The notes: generated by a model from the letters alone, not told the origin. Positions 1 through 9,824 are shown, counted from the first letter of the stretch. The stretch: 64,000 bases of DNA from Methanosarcina thermophila TM-1 (GCF_000969885.1 NZ_CP009501.1:1550001-1614000), one strand, 5' to 3'. Translations and numbers: made by a program.

Positions 1-366
1 GGAGTGGTTAGCCTTTTTACGATGGTCAGGTTCCTTCTTGGAGGCTTTATAACCGGGAGTTTCACCCCGATTAGTTTTATAACGCTTTCTGTGAGTGCGG
101 TGATTCTGGAGGTTATGATGTATACTGCAGGTATAACCGGCAAAAACCCTGATCCGGGAAACAGGTTGCGGGTGGGGATGGTGTGCGGAATTGCGGATAT
201 GATCAGCGGCTATGTCTCTTTCAGCGTTTGGATGGTGCTTTATCGGCTATTTTATAGCAACTGGTACATAATGGCGAATATCCTGATAGACGGGTTTCTC
301 TACACTTTCATAGGAGCCTGGTTCGGAATAAGCCTGGGAAACAGACTGAAAAAGGTGGCAGAATAA
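1..366 (+). CDS. ECF transporter S component-like membrane protein, C-terminal part
   Basis: Hydrophobic protein of at least 120 residues with about four predicted membrane segments, ending in a short basic tail. The frame is open to the left edge, so the gene probably begins outside the window; a GTG at 4 and an ATG at 22 are internal candidates. It lies directly before a fused double ECF ATPase and an EcfT-like protein, so by context it should be the substrate-binding S subunit of an energy-coupling-factor importer (inference). Nothing in the visible part identifies the substrate. Confidence 0.55.
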   Translation, partial: GVVSLFTMVRFLLGGFITGSFTPISFITLSVSAVILEVMMYTAGITGKNPDPGNRLRVGMVCGIADMISGYVSFSVWMVLYRLFYSNWYIMANILIDGFLYTFIGAWFGISLGNRLKKVAE

Positions 367-403
367 GGTTGGAGAATAAAAGTAGCAAAGTCAGGGTGGT
401 ACA

Positions 404-2149
404 GTGGGAGATGATATCAGAAAACAGAATAAGGGCGGTACAATAATAGAGATCAAAGATTTGTGGTACACATATCCGGGTAGATCGGAACCGACTTTGA
501 AAGGAGTCAATCTGAAAATAGAGGAAGGAGAATTCGTCCTCCTGACCGGACCTACAGGCTGTGGGAAGAGCACTTTACTCAAAACACTTAACGGCATAAT
601 TCCGTACGAATCCGAGGGAATATTTTCAGGCAGCATAAAAATCATGGGGACAGAAATCGGTGATTTAAACCAGGTAGAGCTTTCAAGGAAAGTAGGGCTT
701 GTCTTCCAGAATCCTGATGACCAGATCTTTTCTACAACTGTTGAAGACGAAGTAGCCTTTGGACTTGAAAACCTCTGCATAGAAAGAGAAGAGATTGATA
801 TAAAGGTAGGAGAAGCTCTCCGGACGGTAGGAATGCTAGAACACAGGCTGAGTTCCACGAATGCCCTTTCAGGGGGTCAGAAGCAGAGGGTCTGCATTGC
901 AAGCATGCTCGCGATGATGCCTGAAATCCTTGCCATGGACGAACCTGTAAGCCAGATGGATCCTGCAGGCACACAGGAAATACTGAACACTGTTAGGGAG
1001 CTAAACAAGAGAATGAAGATAACCATTTTGCTGGTTGAGCACAGGCTGCACGAAATTGCACCTTTTGCAGATAGAATCGTCATAATGGATAACGGAAAAA
1101 TAATTTTCGACCAGCCTGTCCACGACGCTTTTGACCATTTGGAGATATTTCACAGGCTGGGTCTTCGGGTTCCCGTGCCTGTCGAGCTCTGCCATACCTT
1201 GGGGATAAAGGCGAGACCATTCAGTGCTGAGGAAACGTTTCCTCTGTTGAATAATAGAGATTTTAAAGAAAAAACAGAGAGATACATAACACATCCTGAT
1301 CCAAAAAAAAGAACCAATCCTGAGGGCTGCTCTGCAGAAAATAACGAACTTTTGATTTCACTCCAGAATGTGTGGTCTGGATATGATAAAAACCGGATGG
1401 TGCTTAAAGGCATAAGCCTGGAAATATGCAGAGGTGAAAGGGTTGCAGTTATGGGCACAAACGGATCGGGTAAATCAACTCTGCTTCTAAATCTTGCATC
1501 CATACTTAAGCCGTATAAAGGAAGCATAAAGATTTTCGGAGAAGATACAAAGTTAAAAAATTCGTATTCTTTTGCAGGCAGAATAGGGTTCTTATTCCAG
1601 AACCCGGATCTTATGCTTTTCTGCAATTCAGCCGAGGAAGAGGTGATGTTTGGACCTGTTCAACTAAAGTTAGAAAATATAGAGGAAAGGACAAGGATCT
1701 CCCTGGAAGCGATGTCAATTTTAGATATCAAGCAGGATCTTCCCCAATCTTTGAGCAGAGGTCAGAGATTAAGGACAGCTATTGCCTCAGTACTTTCTAT
1801 TGACCCAGAGCTTGTCCTTCTGGATGAACCTACAACAGGGCAGGATAGAGAAAATATAGAGCAGATGATGGATTATCTCAAAAATAAAGGTTACACACTT
1901 GTGTTCTGTACCCATGATATTGAGATTGCAATGCTTTATGCCACAAGAATTCTTGTGATGAGCGAGGGTCAGATTATAGCGGATGGGAAGGGAAGAGATG
2001 TCATAAAGAATACAGATATCCTCAGGAAAGCATCTCTTACCCAGCCGCCTGTTGTTGAGATTGCTAGCTATCTTGGAATTAATGCCTTTTCGATAACAGA
2101 ACTTGTAGAGATGCTGGCTAATAGAAGTTGTGAAGTAGTGGAATGTTGA
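404..2149 (+). CDS. ECF transporter ATPase, two fused ABC domains (EcfA1-EcfA2 type)
   Basis: 581 residues with two complete ABC ATPase modules. Module 1 has Walker A GPTGCGKST (about residues 49-57), signature LSGGQKQR and Walker B ending in MDEP. Module 2 has Walker A GTNGSGKST (about 350), a variant signature LSRGQ and Walker B ending in LLDEP. In ECF importers two ATPases drive uptake with EcfT; fusion in one chain is seen in YkoD-like systems. Start GTG at 404, preceded by GGTGG. The EcfT gene follows after 24 bases, so the two are probably co-transcribed. Substrate unknown. Confidence 0.9.
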   Translation: MGDDIRKQNKGGTIIEIKDLWYTYPGRSEPTLKGVNLKIEEGEFVLLTGPTGCGKSTLLKTLNGIIPYESEGIFSGSIKIMGTEIGDLNQVELSRKVGLVFQNPDDQIFSTTVEDEVAFGLENLCIEREEIDIKVGEALRTVGMLEHRLSSTNALSGGQKQRVCIASMLAMMPEILAMDEPVSQMDPAGTQEILNTVRELNKRMKITILLVEHRLHEIAPFADRIVIMDNGKIIFDQPVHDAFDHLEIFHRLGLRVPVPVELCHTLGIKARPFSAEETFPLLNNRDFKEKTERYITHPDPKKRTNPEGCSAENNELLISLQNVWSGYDKNRMVLKGISLEICRGERVAVMGTNGSGKSTLLLNLASILKPYKGSIKIFGEDTKLKNSYSFAGRIGFLFQNPDLMLFCNSAEEEVMFGPVQLKLENIEERTRISLEAMSILDIKQDLPQSLSRGQRLRTAIASVLSIDPELVLLDEPTTGQDRENIEQMMDYLKNKGYTLVFCTHDIEIAMLYATRILVMSEGQIIADGKGRDVIKNTDILRKASLTQPPVVEIASYLGINAFSITELVEMLANRSCEVVEC

Positions 2150-2173
2150 AGAACAGGTGGCTGAAGTGATAAT

Positions 2174-3067
2174 ATGATAGGAGTCAGATCAATTGCAGAG
2201 CCAACAGTCAAAGACACTATAATTCACAGGATGGACCCCAGGGCAAAGATCCTGATTTTGATATCAGTTGCTTTTGTAGCGGTAATACTTGACAATCCTG
2301 AGACCATGTTTTTGATGTTTCTGATCGTACTTTCCGGTTTTGCACTCGCAAGGATGCCTGCAATAAAACTCAAAACCCTTGCAATATTGCTCATACTTTT
2401 AATCTGGGGAACTGTCTATTCCCAAGCCCTGTTTTATTCCCAACTTCCTAGGACTGTGATTTTTACCATAATCCGCCCTGATTTTCCGGTTCTGGGCTGG
2501 ATGACAAATGGAGGACTGTTCGTATATGCAGAAGGGCTTCAGCACGGCGCAATTCAGGGTTTGAGATCTGCTACAATCATGTCCCTTGGACTATTGATGT
2601 GCTGGACTACGGATTCAAGAGACATGTTAAACGGCCTTGTAGGACTCAGTGTCCCTTATAGCGTGGCTTTTATGGTGGTAACAGCAGTCAGGTTCCTTCC
2701 AATAATAATCACCGAAGTGACCACTGTAATAACAGTCCAGAGGCTCAGGGGTTTTAGTCCTAAAAAGTTTGGATCAGGAATTATCAAAACCTCGCTCAAT
2801 ATATTGACCCCTACCCTGTCAAATTGTGTAAGGAGGACAGGTACACTTGCTGTTTCTATCCAGAGCAGAGCTTTTCGAGCTAATACAGAAAGGACATACC
2901 TCAAAAAACTGGAATTTTCGAATTTTGACAAAGCAGTTGTTATGTTCTGCATTTTTGCAGCATTAAGTATTGTGATAATAAAGTTTCTTTACAACATGTA
3001 TACAAGTGGAATTTACTACAATTCAAGCTTAAGACCTGTTTATGCAATTGCCAGGGGATACCTATGA
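2174..3067 (+). CDS. ECF transporter transmembrane subunit EcfT (CbiQ family)
   Basis: 297 residues with several hydrophobic segments and the two short basic coupling motifs that EcfT proteins use to dock the ATPases, here VQRLRGF and SIQSRAF (about residues 190 and 237). It should couple ATP hydrolysis by the preceding double ATPase to the S subunit in the membrane. Its stop overlaps the start of the next gene by four bases (ATGA), which indicates translational coupling even though the next genes belong to a different transporter class. Confidence 0.88.
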   Translation: MIGVRSIAEPTVKDTIIHRMDPRAKILILISVAFVAVILDNPETMFLMFLIVLSGFALARMPAIKLKTLAILLILLIWGTVYSQALFYSQLPRTVIFTIIRPDFPVLGWMTNGGLFVYAEGLQHGAIQGLRSATIMSLGLLMCWTTDSRDMLNGLVGLSVPYSVAFMVVTAVRFLPIIITEVTTVITVQRLRGFSPKKFGSGIIKTSLNILTPTLSNCVRRTGTLAVSIQSRAFRANTERTYLKKLEFSNFDKAVVMFCIFAALSIVIIKFLYNMYTSGIYYNSSLRPVYAIARGYL

Positions 3068-3831
3068 TAGAGATTAAAAAATTATCCCGATCCTTCGGGA
3101 ATCTGCTTGCTGTAGATAACCTGAATCTGGATGTTGGGAATGAGATATTTGGACTTCTGGGTCCCAATGGGGCAGGCAAGAGTACGACAGTTATGATGCT
3201 TACAACCCTGCTAAGACCGAGCAGTGGCACCGCAAAGGTCTGCGGATATGATATTGTTAAGGATTCAAAGAAGGTAAGGTCAAAAATAAGCTATGTTCCC
3301 CAGGATATGGCAGTGGACAGAAAGCTGACAGGTAGGGAGAATGTGATGCTTTATGCAAAACTTTACGGAATTCCTGATAGGAATTCAAAGGTAGACGAAG
3401 TGATCGAAATGATGGGGCTTTCGGACCGCGCAGATGATCTTGTGGCAAAATACTCTGGAGGAATGAGGCGGCGCCTTGAACTCGCCCAGGCGCTTGTGCA
3501 TAATCCTGAAGTCCTGTTTCTTGATGAGCCCACCCTTGGTCTGGACGTAGGCGGCAGAAAAAAGATCTGGGAACACATTAAAATGCTGAAAGCCGAAGGA
3601 ATGACTATTTTCATGACAACACATTATTTGGAAGAAGCAGAAAAATACTGTAATCGGGTTGCTATTATTGACAAAGGAAGAATAACAGCTATCGGATCTC
3701 CTGAGAATCTTGTAAGCTCAGCAGGAGAGAATGCTTCTCTCAATGACGTTTTTCTAGAAAAAGTCAAAACTCCTGAGGAGCAGGCAGGGTTTAATTTCAC
3801 ACAGTTCAGGAATCTTCTGAGGCGGAGATAA
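3064..3831 (+). CDS. ABC-2 type exporter ATP-binding protein
   Basis: 255 residues. Walker A GPNGAGKST near residue 34, signature YSGGMRRRLE and Walker B VLFLDEPTLGLD resemble the DrrA/CcmA group of ABC exporters (drug, polysaccharide or peptide export). It overlaps the upstream EcfT gene by ATGA and the downstream permease gene by one base (TAATG), so all belong to one transcription unit. The ATPase pairs with the following permease and is distinct from the ECF ATPase upstream. Substrate not predictable. Confidence 0.9.
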   Translation: MIEIKKLSRSFGNLLAVDNLNLDVGNEIFGLLGPNGAGKSTTVMMLTTLLRPSSGTAKVCGYDIVKDSKKVRSKISYVPQDMAVDRKLTGRENVMLYAKLYGIPDRNSKVDEVIEMMGLSDRADDLVAKYSGGMRRRLELAQALVHNPEVLFLDEPTLGLDVGGRKKIWEHIKMLKAEGMTIFMTTHYLEEAEKYCNRVAIIDKGRITAIGSPENLVSSAGENASLNDVFLEKVKTPEEQAGFNFTQFRNLLRRR

Positions 3832-4556
3832 TGAAAGCAATATACTACTATTTTGAGAGGGATTTTGTAAAATGGTTGAGAGGAAGAGTAACTGTTATTT
3901 CTTCGCTTGTAATGCCTGCAGCCTGGCTTGTATTTGTTGGGCTTGCCCTGCCCACAAAGTTTACTGATAATTATCTTCAATTTATCACTCCTGGCATCCT
4001 TGTTATGACAACCCTTTTTTCTTCCCTTCAGGGAGGATCGCTTATGATTTTCGATAAAATACTGGGTTTTTTGAATAAATTCCTCGCAATGCCTTCCCCG
4101 AGAGAAAGTATGCTGTATGGAAAAATCCTCTTTATCAGCGTAAGAGGATTACTTCAGGCGACCGTGATCCTGTTGATAGCTGCGTTTCTTGGAGTAAGGA
4201 TATTGAAACCTATACATATAGTTCTGATATATCTAACACTATTCATGTTTTCGGTTTTTTTCTCTGCCGTCTCAACCATGATAGGACTGTATTTGAGTGA
4301 CCATGATAGCTACGCAGCCGTGAACAGCATGATCAGCATGCCCCTGTTTTTCACGAGTAGCGCACTTATGCCCTACGAAGTTATGCCTGCCTGGTTGAGG
4401 ACACTGGCAAAGCTTAATCCAGTGAGCTATGCAATCGACAGTGTAAGAATGCTGTTTGAAGGAGGAATACCTGTTAACGGGATCATCGGCCTTGCTATAG
4501 GAGCCGGGATTATGGTGCTTCTTGGAACGTATCAGTTCAGAAAGGCAGTTGTGTGA
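3831..4556 (+). CDS. ABC-2 type exporter permease
   Basis: 241 residues with about six hydrophobic segments and the ABC-2 family landmark near residues 175-205, where a hydrophobic stretch runs into LMPYEVMPAWL and then the NPVSYAID region. It forms the membrane half of an exporter with the ATPase encoded immediately upstream, sharing one base with its stop codon. Last gene of the operon; about 310 bases follow before a convergent gene. Confidence 0.88.
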   Translation: MKAIYYYFERDFVKWLRGRVTVISSLVMPAAWLVFVGLALPTKFTDNYLQFITPGILVMTTLFSSLQGGSLMIFDKILGFLNKFLAMPSPRESMLYGKILFISVRGLLQATVILLIAAFLGVRILKPIHIVLIYLTLFMFSVFFSAVSTMIGLYLSDHDSYAAVNSMISMPLFFTSSALMPYEVMPAWLRTLAKLNPVSYAIDSVRMLFEGGIPVNGIIGLAIGAGIMVLLGTYQFRKAVV

Positions 4557-4799
4557 AAAAGAGAGAATCAAGGAAAAAAGCACTTTCCTTATAGCCTAAG
4601 AAATATCTCCTTTGATCCCGAAAACACTTGAAATTAATATAAGTTAAGGGCTTCAGCCAGCCAATATAAAGACATTTCACTTGACTGGCCTGCTCGGCTC
4701 AGCTCGCACTAATAACTTCTGAAGTAGTCCTCTTGATTGATGACTATTATAAATTAATCCCTTTTGAACGAAAGAAGTGAGAGAAAAGGACAGCGGGTT

Positions 4800-4818
4800 G
4801 TTGCGATGTAATCGCAAC
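4800..4818 (-). terminator. hairpin in the convergent intergenic region, possible terminator of the phoU-like gene
   Basis: GTTGCGAT and ATCGCAAC form an 8-bp perfect stem around a 3-base loop. Read on the minus strand, it lies about 50 bases beyond the PhoU-like stop and is followed by a T-rich stretch (TTTTCTCTC). The rest of the 4557-4866 interval between the convergent genes shows no coding signal. Confidence 0.4.
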
Positions 4819-4866
4819 CCCACGTAAATCTCTGATTATATTTGATCCCAATACACAACTCCAGGA

Positions 4867-5892
4867 TCAAGATTTTCTAATACTCATGTTGATTGCAACT
4901 TCAGCAATATCAGCGCTGTATTCCGAAACACGCCTGAGACTCTCCAGGATCATACTAAGCTCGATATTGCCTGAACCATTGCAATCCTGCGGCTCCAGAG
5001 AAACCCCGAACTGGGAGACTTTTTTGGCTTCTACAACAATTTTATTAATAGCCTGCGGATCTTCTTCAGTCATTGAGCCTATTGAACTCTCGAAAACTTT
5101 GAAGGAGAGATCAGCCATCTTGAAGATTGGGTCATCTGCGCTGACCCCGGAGTCCATTTTAAGGACATTCCTGGAGATCCTGACTGCATGGTCTCCTACA
5201 CGCTCAATGCATTTTGTGATAAGCCTGTATCCCAGGCAATCTCTGGGATGCTTGATTCCTATCTTTTCAGAGAGTTCGATATCCTCGATTGAGGCTTTAA
5301 GCTGGCGGACGGAAAGAAGATAAAAGCGGTCCACATCGTCATCCCTCTGGATGACATCCTCGGCAATCTCGACATTGTGATCCCTGAGGGCAGACATGGA
5401 ATCTTCAAGCATGGAAAGCACAAGCCCATACATGTTTTTGATTACCCGGCTAAGAGGGAGGTCATTGTAGTTGAGAAGGCACTGGAAGACTAGTTCATTC
5501 CGGGATTCTTCCACAAGCTCAAGCCCTATTAGTTTCTGGCGCACGGAATCTTTGATAAACTTGCGATCATAGGCACTGAAACCCTTTTTCGTTGTCAGCC
5601 TGATGACGTCATAACCCACAAGATAATGAGAAATAAGAATCCTGAGATTATTTTCTGCACTGTCGGAGTGAACATAATCGATTGTAGCCTTAAGGGCTGA
5701 ATGTTCCTTTGAAGCCGCGCTGGAAGAAATAAGCAGGGTTCTATTGGGCATGGGTGTAAGAGTAAGGGTGTCCCCAGCTTCAAGCCCTATATCCCGGACC
5801 CATTTTATGGGGAGAGACACAATATAAGTAGAATTTCCGGTAAACTGAACTTTTCTTTTATCCTTGGTAATAAGTAAACCCCCTGAGGGCAT
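4867..5892 (-). CDS. PhoU-family regulator with N-terminal AbrB/SpoVT-like domain
   Basis: 341 residues. The first 50 or so (KVQFTGNSTYIVSLPIKWV followed by GDTL) look like a swapped-hairpin AbrB/SpoVT DNA-binding domain. The rest is helical and matches the archaeal PhoU-like architecture, with paired helical bundles rich in acidic residues. PhoU proteins modulate phosphate uptake and signalling. No pst transporter genes are adjacent, so the link to phosphate is by family only. Monocistronic, minus strand, convergent with the ABC operon. Confidence 0.85.
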   Translation of the reverse strand: MPSGGLLITKDKRKVQFTGNSTYIVSLPIKWVRDIGLEAGDTLTLTPMPNRTLLISSSAASKEHSALKATIDYVHSDSAENNLRILISHYLVGYDVIRLTTKKGFSAYDRKFIKDSVRQKLIGLELVEESRNELVFQCLLNYNDLPLSRVIKNMYGLVLSMLEDSMSALRDHNVEIAEDVIQRDDDVDRFYLLSVRQLKASIEDIELSEKIGIKHPRDCLGYRLITKCIERVGDHAVRISRNVLKMDSGVSADDPIFKMADLSFKVFESSIGSMTEEDPQAINKIVVEAKKVSQFGVSLEPQDCNGSGNIELSMILESLRRVSEYSADIAEVAINMSIRKS

Positions 5893-6127
5893 TCTAATTA
5901 ATCCTGAAGAAACTATATAGAGGAAAGTAATATATAAAGGTATCCTGAAAATAGAACGCTAAAGTAAGAAATAAAACCTCATTACCTTGTCTAATTACCG
6001 TATATAGGATCAGCGTTCAATCACAGAAAAACATAGACTTTCATTGAAAATCCCATACAGAGTCAGGCACAAAACTGATTTATGAGAAAGCGTTTTTTCC
6101 TTGAAGAATCTTTTTTGACTAGTATAA

Positions 6128-6162
6128 GAGACCATGTACATAGTAGAGACCATGTACATAGT
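6128..6162. repeat. 17-bp direct repeat (two copies, 18-bp period) in a 499-bp gap
   Basis: GAGACCATGTACATAGT occurs at 6128-6144 and again at 6146-6162. The surrounding gap 5893-6391, upstream of the PhoU-like gene and downstream of a hemerythrin-like gene, is AT-rich and otherwise shows nothing recognisable. Confidence 0.7.
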
Positions 6163-6391
6163 TCGGTTGTTAATCTACAGGAAACTGGTGAGAACTAATT
6201 AGTTTTGATGAAAATGAAAAGATGGAAAAGAGTATAAAAATCCATCTGGAGAGACCTGGGTTAATAAACGACATATTAATTATAAAAGCAGACTAATTCA
6301 TATAATATAAAGAAAAGTAATAATAAAAATAAAAAGGATTGATTAAAGGGAAAATCAGACCTGAAATTCAACTTGTTTATATTTTATCTTT

Positions 6392-6844
6392 TTATATCGG
6401 ACGTTTCCCGGTTTCTACCCTGTTCATGTAGCTCCTTTTGAACTCAACGTACTGCTTAGCGAGTTTTTCTGCCTCCTGCTGGCTCAGGATATTTCGAGCT
6501 CTTTCAAAAACTTTACTTTCCTCTTCTTTTACATGATGGTCTATACTTTGCTTTAGTTCCCTGAGTTTAGAAGTCCAACTTTCATCCCTTTCTTCCATAG
6601 CATCCATCTCAGAGATCAGGGTTTTTGCCTCATTGTGTTCATTATAGGCTTTAGCAATAAGGTCACGTAATTCTTCTGTTTCTTCAAGCCTTGGATAGAC
6701 GAATTTTTCTTCCCCCATCATATGAGGTTCAGCCCTAATCTTTATATTAAGAAAAGACACTTTTGAACTATCAGCCACTGCTTGCTGGAGAAGTTCAGCC
6801 AACTGGTCATGTTCCTCTTTAAGGATGGTATAAATTGTTTCCAT
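6392..6844 (-). CDS. hemerythrin-like domain protein (paralogue 1)
   Basis: 150 residues, all-helical, with the spaced histidines and acidic residues of a hemerythrin/HHE di-iron site: EEHDQ near residue 11, PHMMGEEKFVYPRLEE near 40, HNE near 69 and HHVKEEESKVF near 102. Such proteins bind O2, NO or iron, or act in redox sensing; the exact role is unknown here. Start ATG at 6844 is preceded by AGAGGGG. It is closely related to the next hemerythrin-like gene on the same strand, so the two probably arose by tandem duplication. Confidence 0.85.
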   Translation of the reverse strand: METIYTILKEEHDQLAELLQQAVADSSKVSFLNIKIRAEPHMMGEEKFVYPRLEETEELRDLIAKAYNEHNEAKTLISEMDAMEERDESWTSKLRELKQSIDHHVKEEESKVFERARNILSQQEAEKLAKQYVEFKRSYMNRVETGKRPI

Positions 6845-6900
6845 ACTTTCCCCTCTTTTAGTACAAAGAAGTTAGGCAGGTAACCGTATAAATAAGTAAC

Positions 6901-6910
6901 TTTTATATCC
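6901..6910 (-). promoter_or_regulatory. TATA-like box upstream of hemerythrin paralogue 1
   Basis: On the minus strand ATATAAAA lies about 60 bases before the ATG at 6844, the right distance for an archaeal TATA box with a leader of about 30 bases. The remaining 6845-7184 interval holds only AT-rich sequence and a CCAGATCTGG palindrome at 7139-7148. Confidence 0.4.
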
Positions 6911-7184
6911 AATTTATTTAGACAGTAACAGCAATGGCAATAATTTATGAAATTTTTCTTAAATCTTCTGTTTTTATGTATTGAAGGAAATAAGATCTCC
7001 AGGAATGGTTAAGCAGTGTATAAGATAACGCTTATTTTACAATATGAAATAGAAAGGATTAAGAAAATTCTAAGAGAGTTAATGACAAAAATAATACAAA
7101 ATCTAAAGAGAGAAATAAAGAGAGTCGGCTAAGTAGCACCAGATCTGGACACCTGTAATCTTTTTTTCGTTTACTTTTTAGTTT

Positions 7185-7625
7185 TTAAGGCATGGGATGC
7201 TGCTGTTTAAAAGTCTTTGAGAAATCAAGGTACTGCTGAGCTATCTGTTGTGCTTTGTCTTCACTCATTACTCTCTGAGCCTCTGGAAATACCTTATTTT
7301 CTTCCTCTTCTACGTGGTGACTTACAGTCTCATCCAGTTCCTTGAGCTTGGAAACCCAGTTCGAACTGCTTGGATCCATGCTTTCCAGTTCTGATGATAC
7401 AGATCTTATTTCGTTATGTTCTTCATAGGCATGATTGACAAGCTCACGTAATTCTGATTTCTGCTCAAGCAGTGGATAGAAAAGCTTTTCTTCTCCCATC
7501 ATATGAGGATCGAGTTTCGCCTTTATCTTGAGGAAACTCTCCTTTGAGCTATCGCGCATTGCCTGCTGTGTAAGGTCAGCTACTTGCCTGTGTTCTGCTT
7601 TCAGTATATCATAAATTGTTTCCAT
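7185..7625 (-). CDS. hemerythrin-like domain protein (paralogue 2)
   Basis: 146 residues with the same HHE layout as its neighbour: AEHRQ near residue 10, DPHMMGEEKLFYPLLEQ near 39, HNE near 69 and HHVEEEENKVFPE near 102. The identical PHMMGEEK block and equal spacing show recent common origin. The start ATG at 7625 follows GAGGGGGG. About 340 bases separate the copies and each has its own AT-rich upstream region, so they may be expressed separately. Ligand (O2, NO or iron) cannot be told from sequence. Confidence 0.85.
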   Translation of the reverse strand: METIYDILKAEHRQVADLTQQAMRDSSKESFLKIKAKLDPHMMGEEKLFYPLLEQKSELRELVNHAYEEHNEIRSVSSELESMDPSSSNWVSKLKELDETVSHHVEEEENKVFPEAQRVMSEDKAQQIAQQYLDFSKTFKQQHPMP

Positions 7626-7796
7626 ACTTCCCCCCCTCGTTCGAGGTATAACAAAGTATTATTTTTTTCAAAAATATAAATATATAACCACAGAGCCTAA
7701 TTTATAAAAAAAGTAGCGTCAAAAGCAAGGGCTTATTCTATTTTATCACTCTCATAAGATTATTGGAAAAAGTAAATATTGGAAAAAGTAGATGGT

Positions 7797-8512
7797 TCAA
7801 AAATTTTGTGCCCCTTCAGACAACACCCAGATCTCACCTTCGCAGTCGGGAAAGATATCGCCCTTTTCCAGCCAGATAGTCTCACCTGTTTTGTAGCAGG
7901 AGTGATAGCCTGAAATTTCAACTTTCGCGCCTGCTTTGTGAGGCTTCCATTCGTCAATCATGTCTTCGGAGATTGTCGGCAGACCTGGTTTTTCTTTTCT
8001 GGGTCTGTACCTGAACATACTCAGGCTTCCGTCTCTTTCAAGATAAGCAGCTTCAATTTCTCCCAGACTCCGGATCCCGCCGTTTCTCAATAAAAGGAAA
8101 ATATCATCCTGCGTTGGGGTGTGTTTCTCAAGTTCCTTCGAATCAAGAATCCCATTACTTATATCTTTACAGGACTACCTTCAGTCAAATCATCATACCA
8201 GGAGTATTTATTCGCCAGAGCGTTCTGTACTCTGTAAAATACCATAATGGTTGCAATTCCGAAAACCAACCATAAAATCGCAACATCAGGATAAATCATA
8301 GGGTCTCCCATAGCTGACCCAAGCGCAATAATAAGCAGAAGGTCAAAAGAAGTTAGTTGATGGATTGCCCTTCTTCCTAAGAAGCGCATAAAGATAAGTG
8401 CAAAAGTAAACATGAAAGCTGACCTGACAATTATTTCAAGAAGGAAATGACAGGGAGCATCGGCTATAAGAATCCTTGTTATTTCGAAGACCTCAATGGA
8501 AGATTCTGCCAT
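7797..8512 (-). pseudogene. DUF421 (YetF-like) membrane protein, one frameshift
   Basis: The first part (from 8512) gives three hydrophobic segments with FLGRRAIHQLTSFDLLLII, typical of DUF421 proteins, and ends at TAA after EGSPVKI (8159). The family's cytoplasmic domain continues in another frame: SNGILDSKELEKHTPTQDD, then GGIRSLGEIEAAYLE, ending at 7797. Adding one base near 8155-8165 restores a single protein of about 238 residues. Either a real single-base deletion or a sequence error. DUF421 proteins are membrane proteins of unclear function. Confidence 0.8.
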
Positions 8513-8759
8513 ATCAGGTAATAAAGGCTTAAAAGGGCTTAAAAGCTCTTATTTATATAATTAAACCAATATTGGAAGCAGAAACTAAAAACATCATCAG
8601 CAAAAGATATACGAACTTCTCTAAAATAAAAGGCTTGAAAAAAATAAAAATCTTCACGTTGAGATAGCAGAAAAGAAACAAAAGGAGGATTATTCAAATC
8701 CTCTTCAATAAAATATGATCAACTGAGATTTTTGCAGAACTTTAAATTCGTCCTGTACA

Positions 8760-9824
8760 TCATTCATATCTGCCGTATTTTTCTGCTGCATCTATCATCG
8801 CCATTAGCTTTACAGGCGGCGCATTTACAGGGAATTCACATCCAGGAGAAAGAATATACCCTGATGGAGATTTCATACCTTCTTCGATATTCTGCCTGCA
8901 GATTTCCAGAAGTTCTTCATATGAACTGGTAAGGAAAAGTGTAGGATTGATATTACCGCAGATAACGTCATGTTCTCCAAAAGCTTTAATTTGTTCCTTG
9001 ATAGAGGTTTCCGGTCCAAAAAGCCAGAAATATTTTCCTGACCAGTTCAGCTCCTCTCTTAATTTTCTATAATATGGAATGTTCTGGTTCTGATCAGCAC
9101 ATGGGTGCATGAGCATAGCATTTATTCCCAGTTCTTTTACATGGGTATGAACTTTCTTCATGTATGGGTACGCAAATTCTTCAAACATCTGCGGAGGAAT
9201 CATATTATTTGACTCGGATGGTCCTCCGTCAAAAGGCAGCAGGCTTTCCGAGCCATATTTATTTGCAAAATAATCAAGAGCATTGATGAACATATCACTT
9301 ACTTTATCGAGTAAAAGATGGACGGCTTTTGGTTCCATGATGAGCCATGTTAAAAATTCAGATGTATCTGCAACAACCGAGGCTGCGGTAAAATTACTGC
9401 CTGTCTGTACGGTAACCGGCATTCCGAGTTCAAAGCATCTGGCTGCAACCCGATCTGCTATTTTGTATGCACCAGGCAATTCTTTCTCAAAATCTGGGAC
9501 TTCAAGTTTTTCGATGTCTTCTATAGTTTTCACAGGATGCTCGGTTACGTAAGGAGCACCCTGCCCTTTTCTATAAGGAAACTCGATTTTCCCACCAAAT
9601 TCCCATGCTCCACAGGATGCATATCCATACATCGGAGTCTGTTCATAACCATGAAGTCGCATGGATGCAAACTGTGCCTCAAAACATTTATCCCCATCAG
9701 CATAAAAATCTCCAAGCGATATGCCCGTAATATTTGAGGAATATCCCTCTACAAACGGGACTACCGGAACACGGTCAGGCTTTTGTCCTGAAATAAGCGC
9801 TGCCATACGTTCTGATGATGTCAT
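8760..9824 (-). CDS. uroporphyrinogen decarboxylase-family protein, probable methylcobamide:thiol methyltransferase
   Basis: About 354 residues. It opens with MTSSERM and QKPDRVPVVPF, the usual start of the URO-D/MtaA family, so ATG 9824 is preferred over a longer start at 9938 that would add an unrelated AT-rich leader. It carries the H-x-C (MLMHPCAD, about residue 230) and late Cys (SPGCEFP) that bind zinc in MtaA/MtbA-type methylcobamide:coenzyme M methyltransferases. The likely role is methyl transfer from a corrinoid protein. No partner corrinoid protein or methyltransferase is adjacent, so the substrate is unknown. Confidence 0.8.
   Translation of the reverse strand: MTSSERMAALISGQKPDRVPVVPFVEGYSSNITGISLGDFYADGDKCFEAQFASMRLHGYEQTPMYGYASCGAWEFGGKIEFPYRKGQGAPYVTEHPVKTIEDIEKLEVPDFEKELPGAYKIADRVAARCFELGMPVTVQTGSNFTAASVVADTSEFLTWLIMEPKAVHLLLDKVSDMFINALDYFANKYGSESLLPFDGGPSESNNMIPPQMFEEFAYPYMKKVHTHVKELGINAMLMHPCADQNQNIPYYRKLREELNWSGKYFWLFGPETSIKEQIKAFGEHDVICGNINPTLFLTSSYEELLEICRQNIEEGMKSPSGYILSPGCEFPVNAPPVKLMAMIDAAEKYGRYE

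Noticed and set aside
6081-6197. 38-codon frame in the gap before the PhoU-like gene
   Set aside because: Built largely on the direct repeat (RDHVHS twice); no ribosome binding site or similarity.
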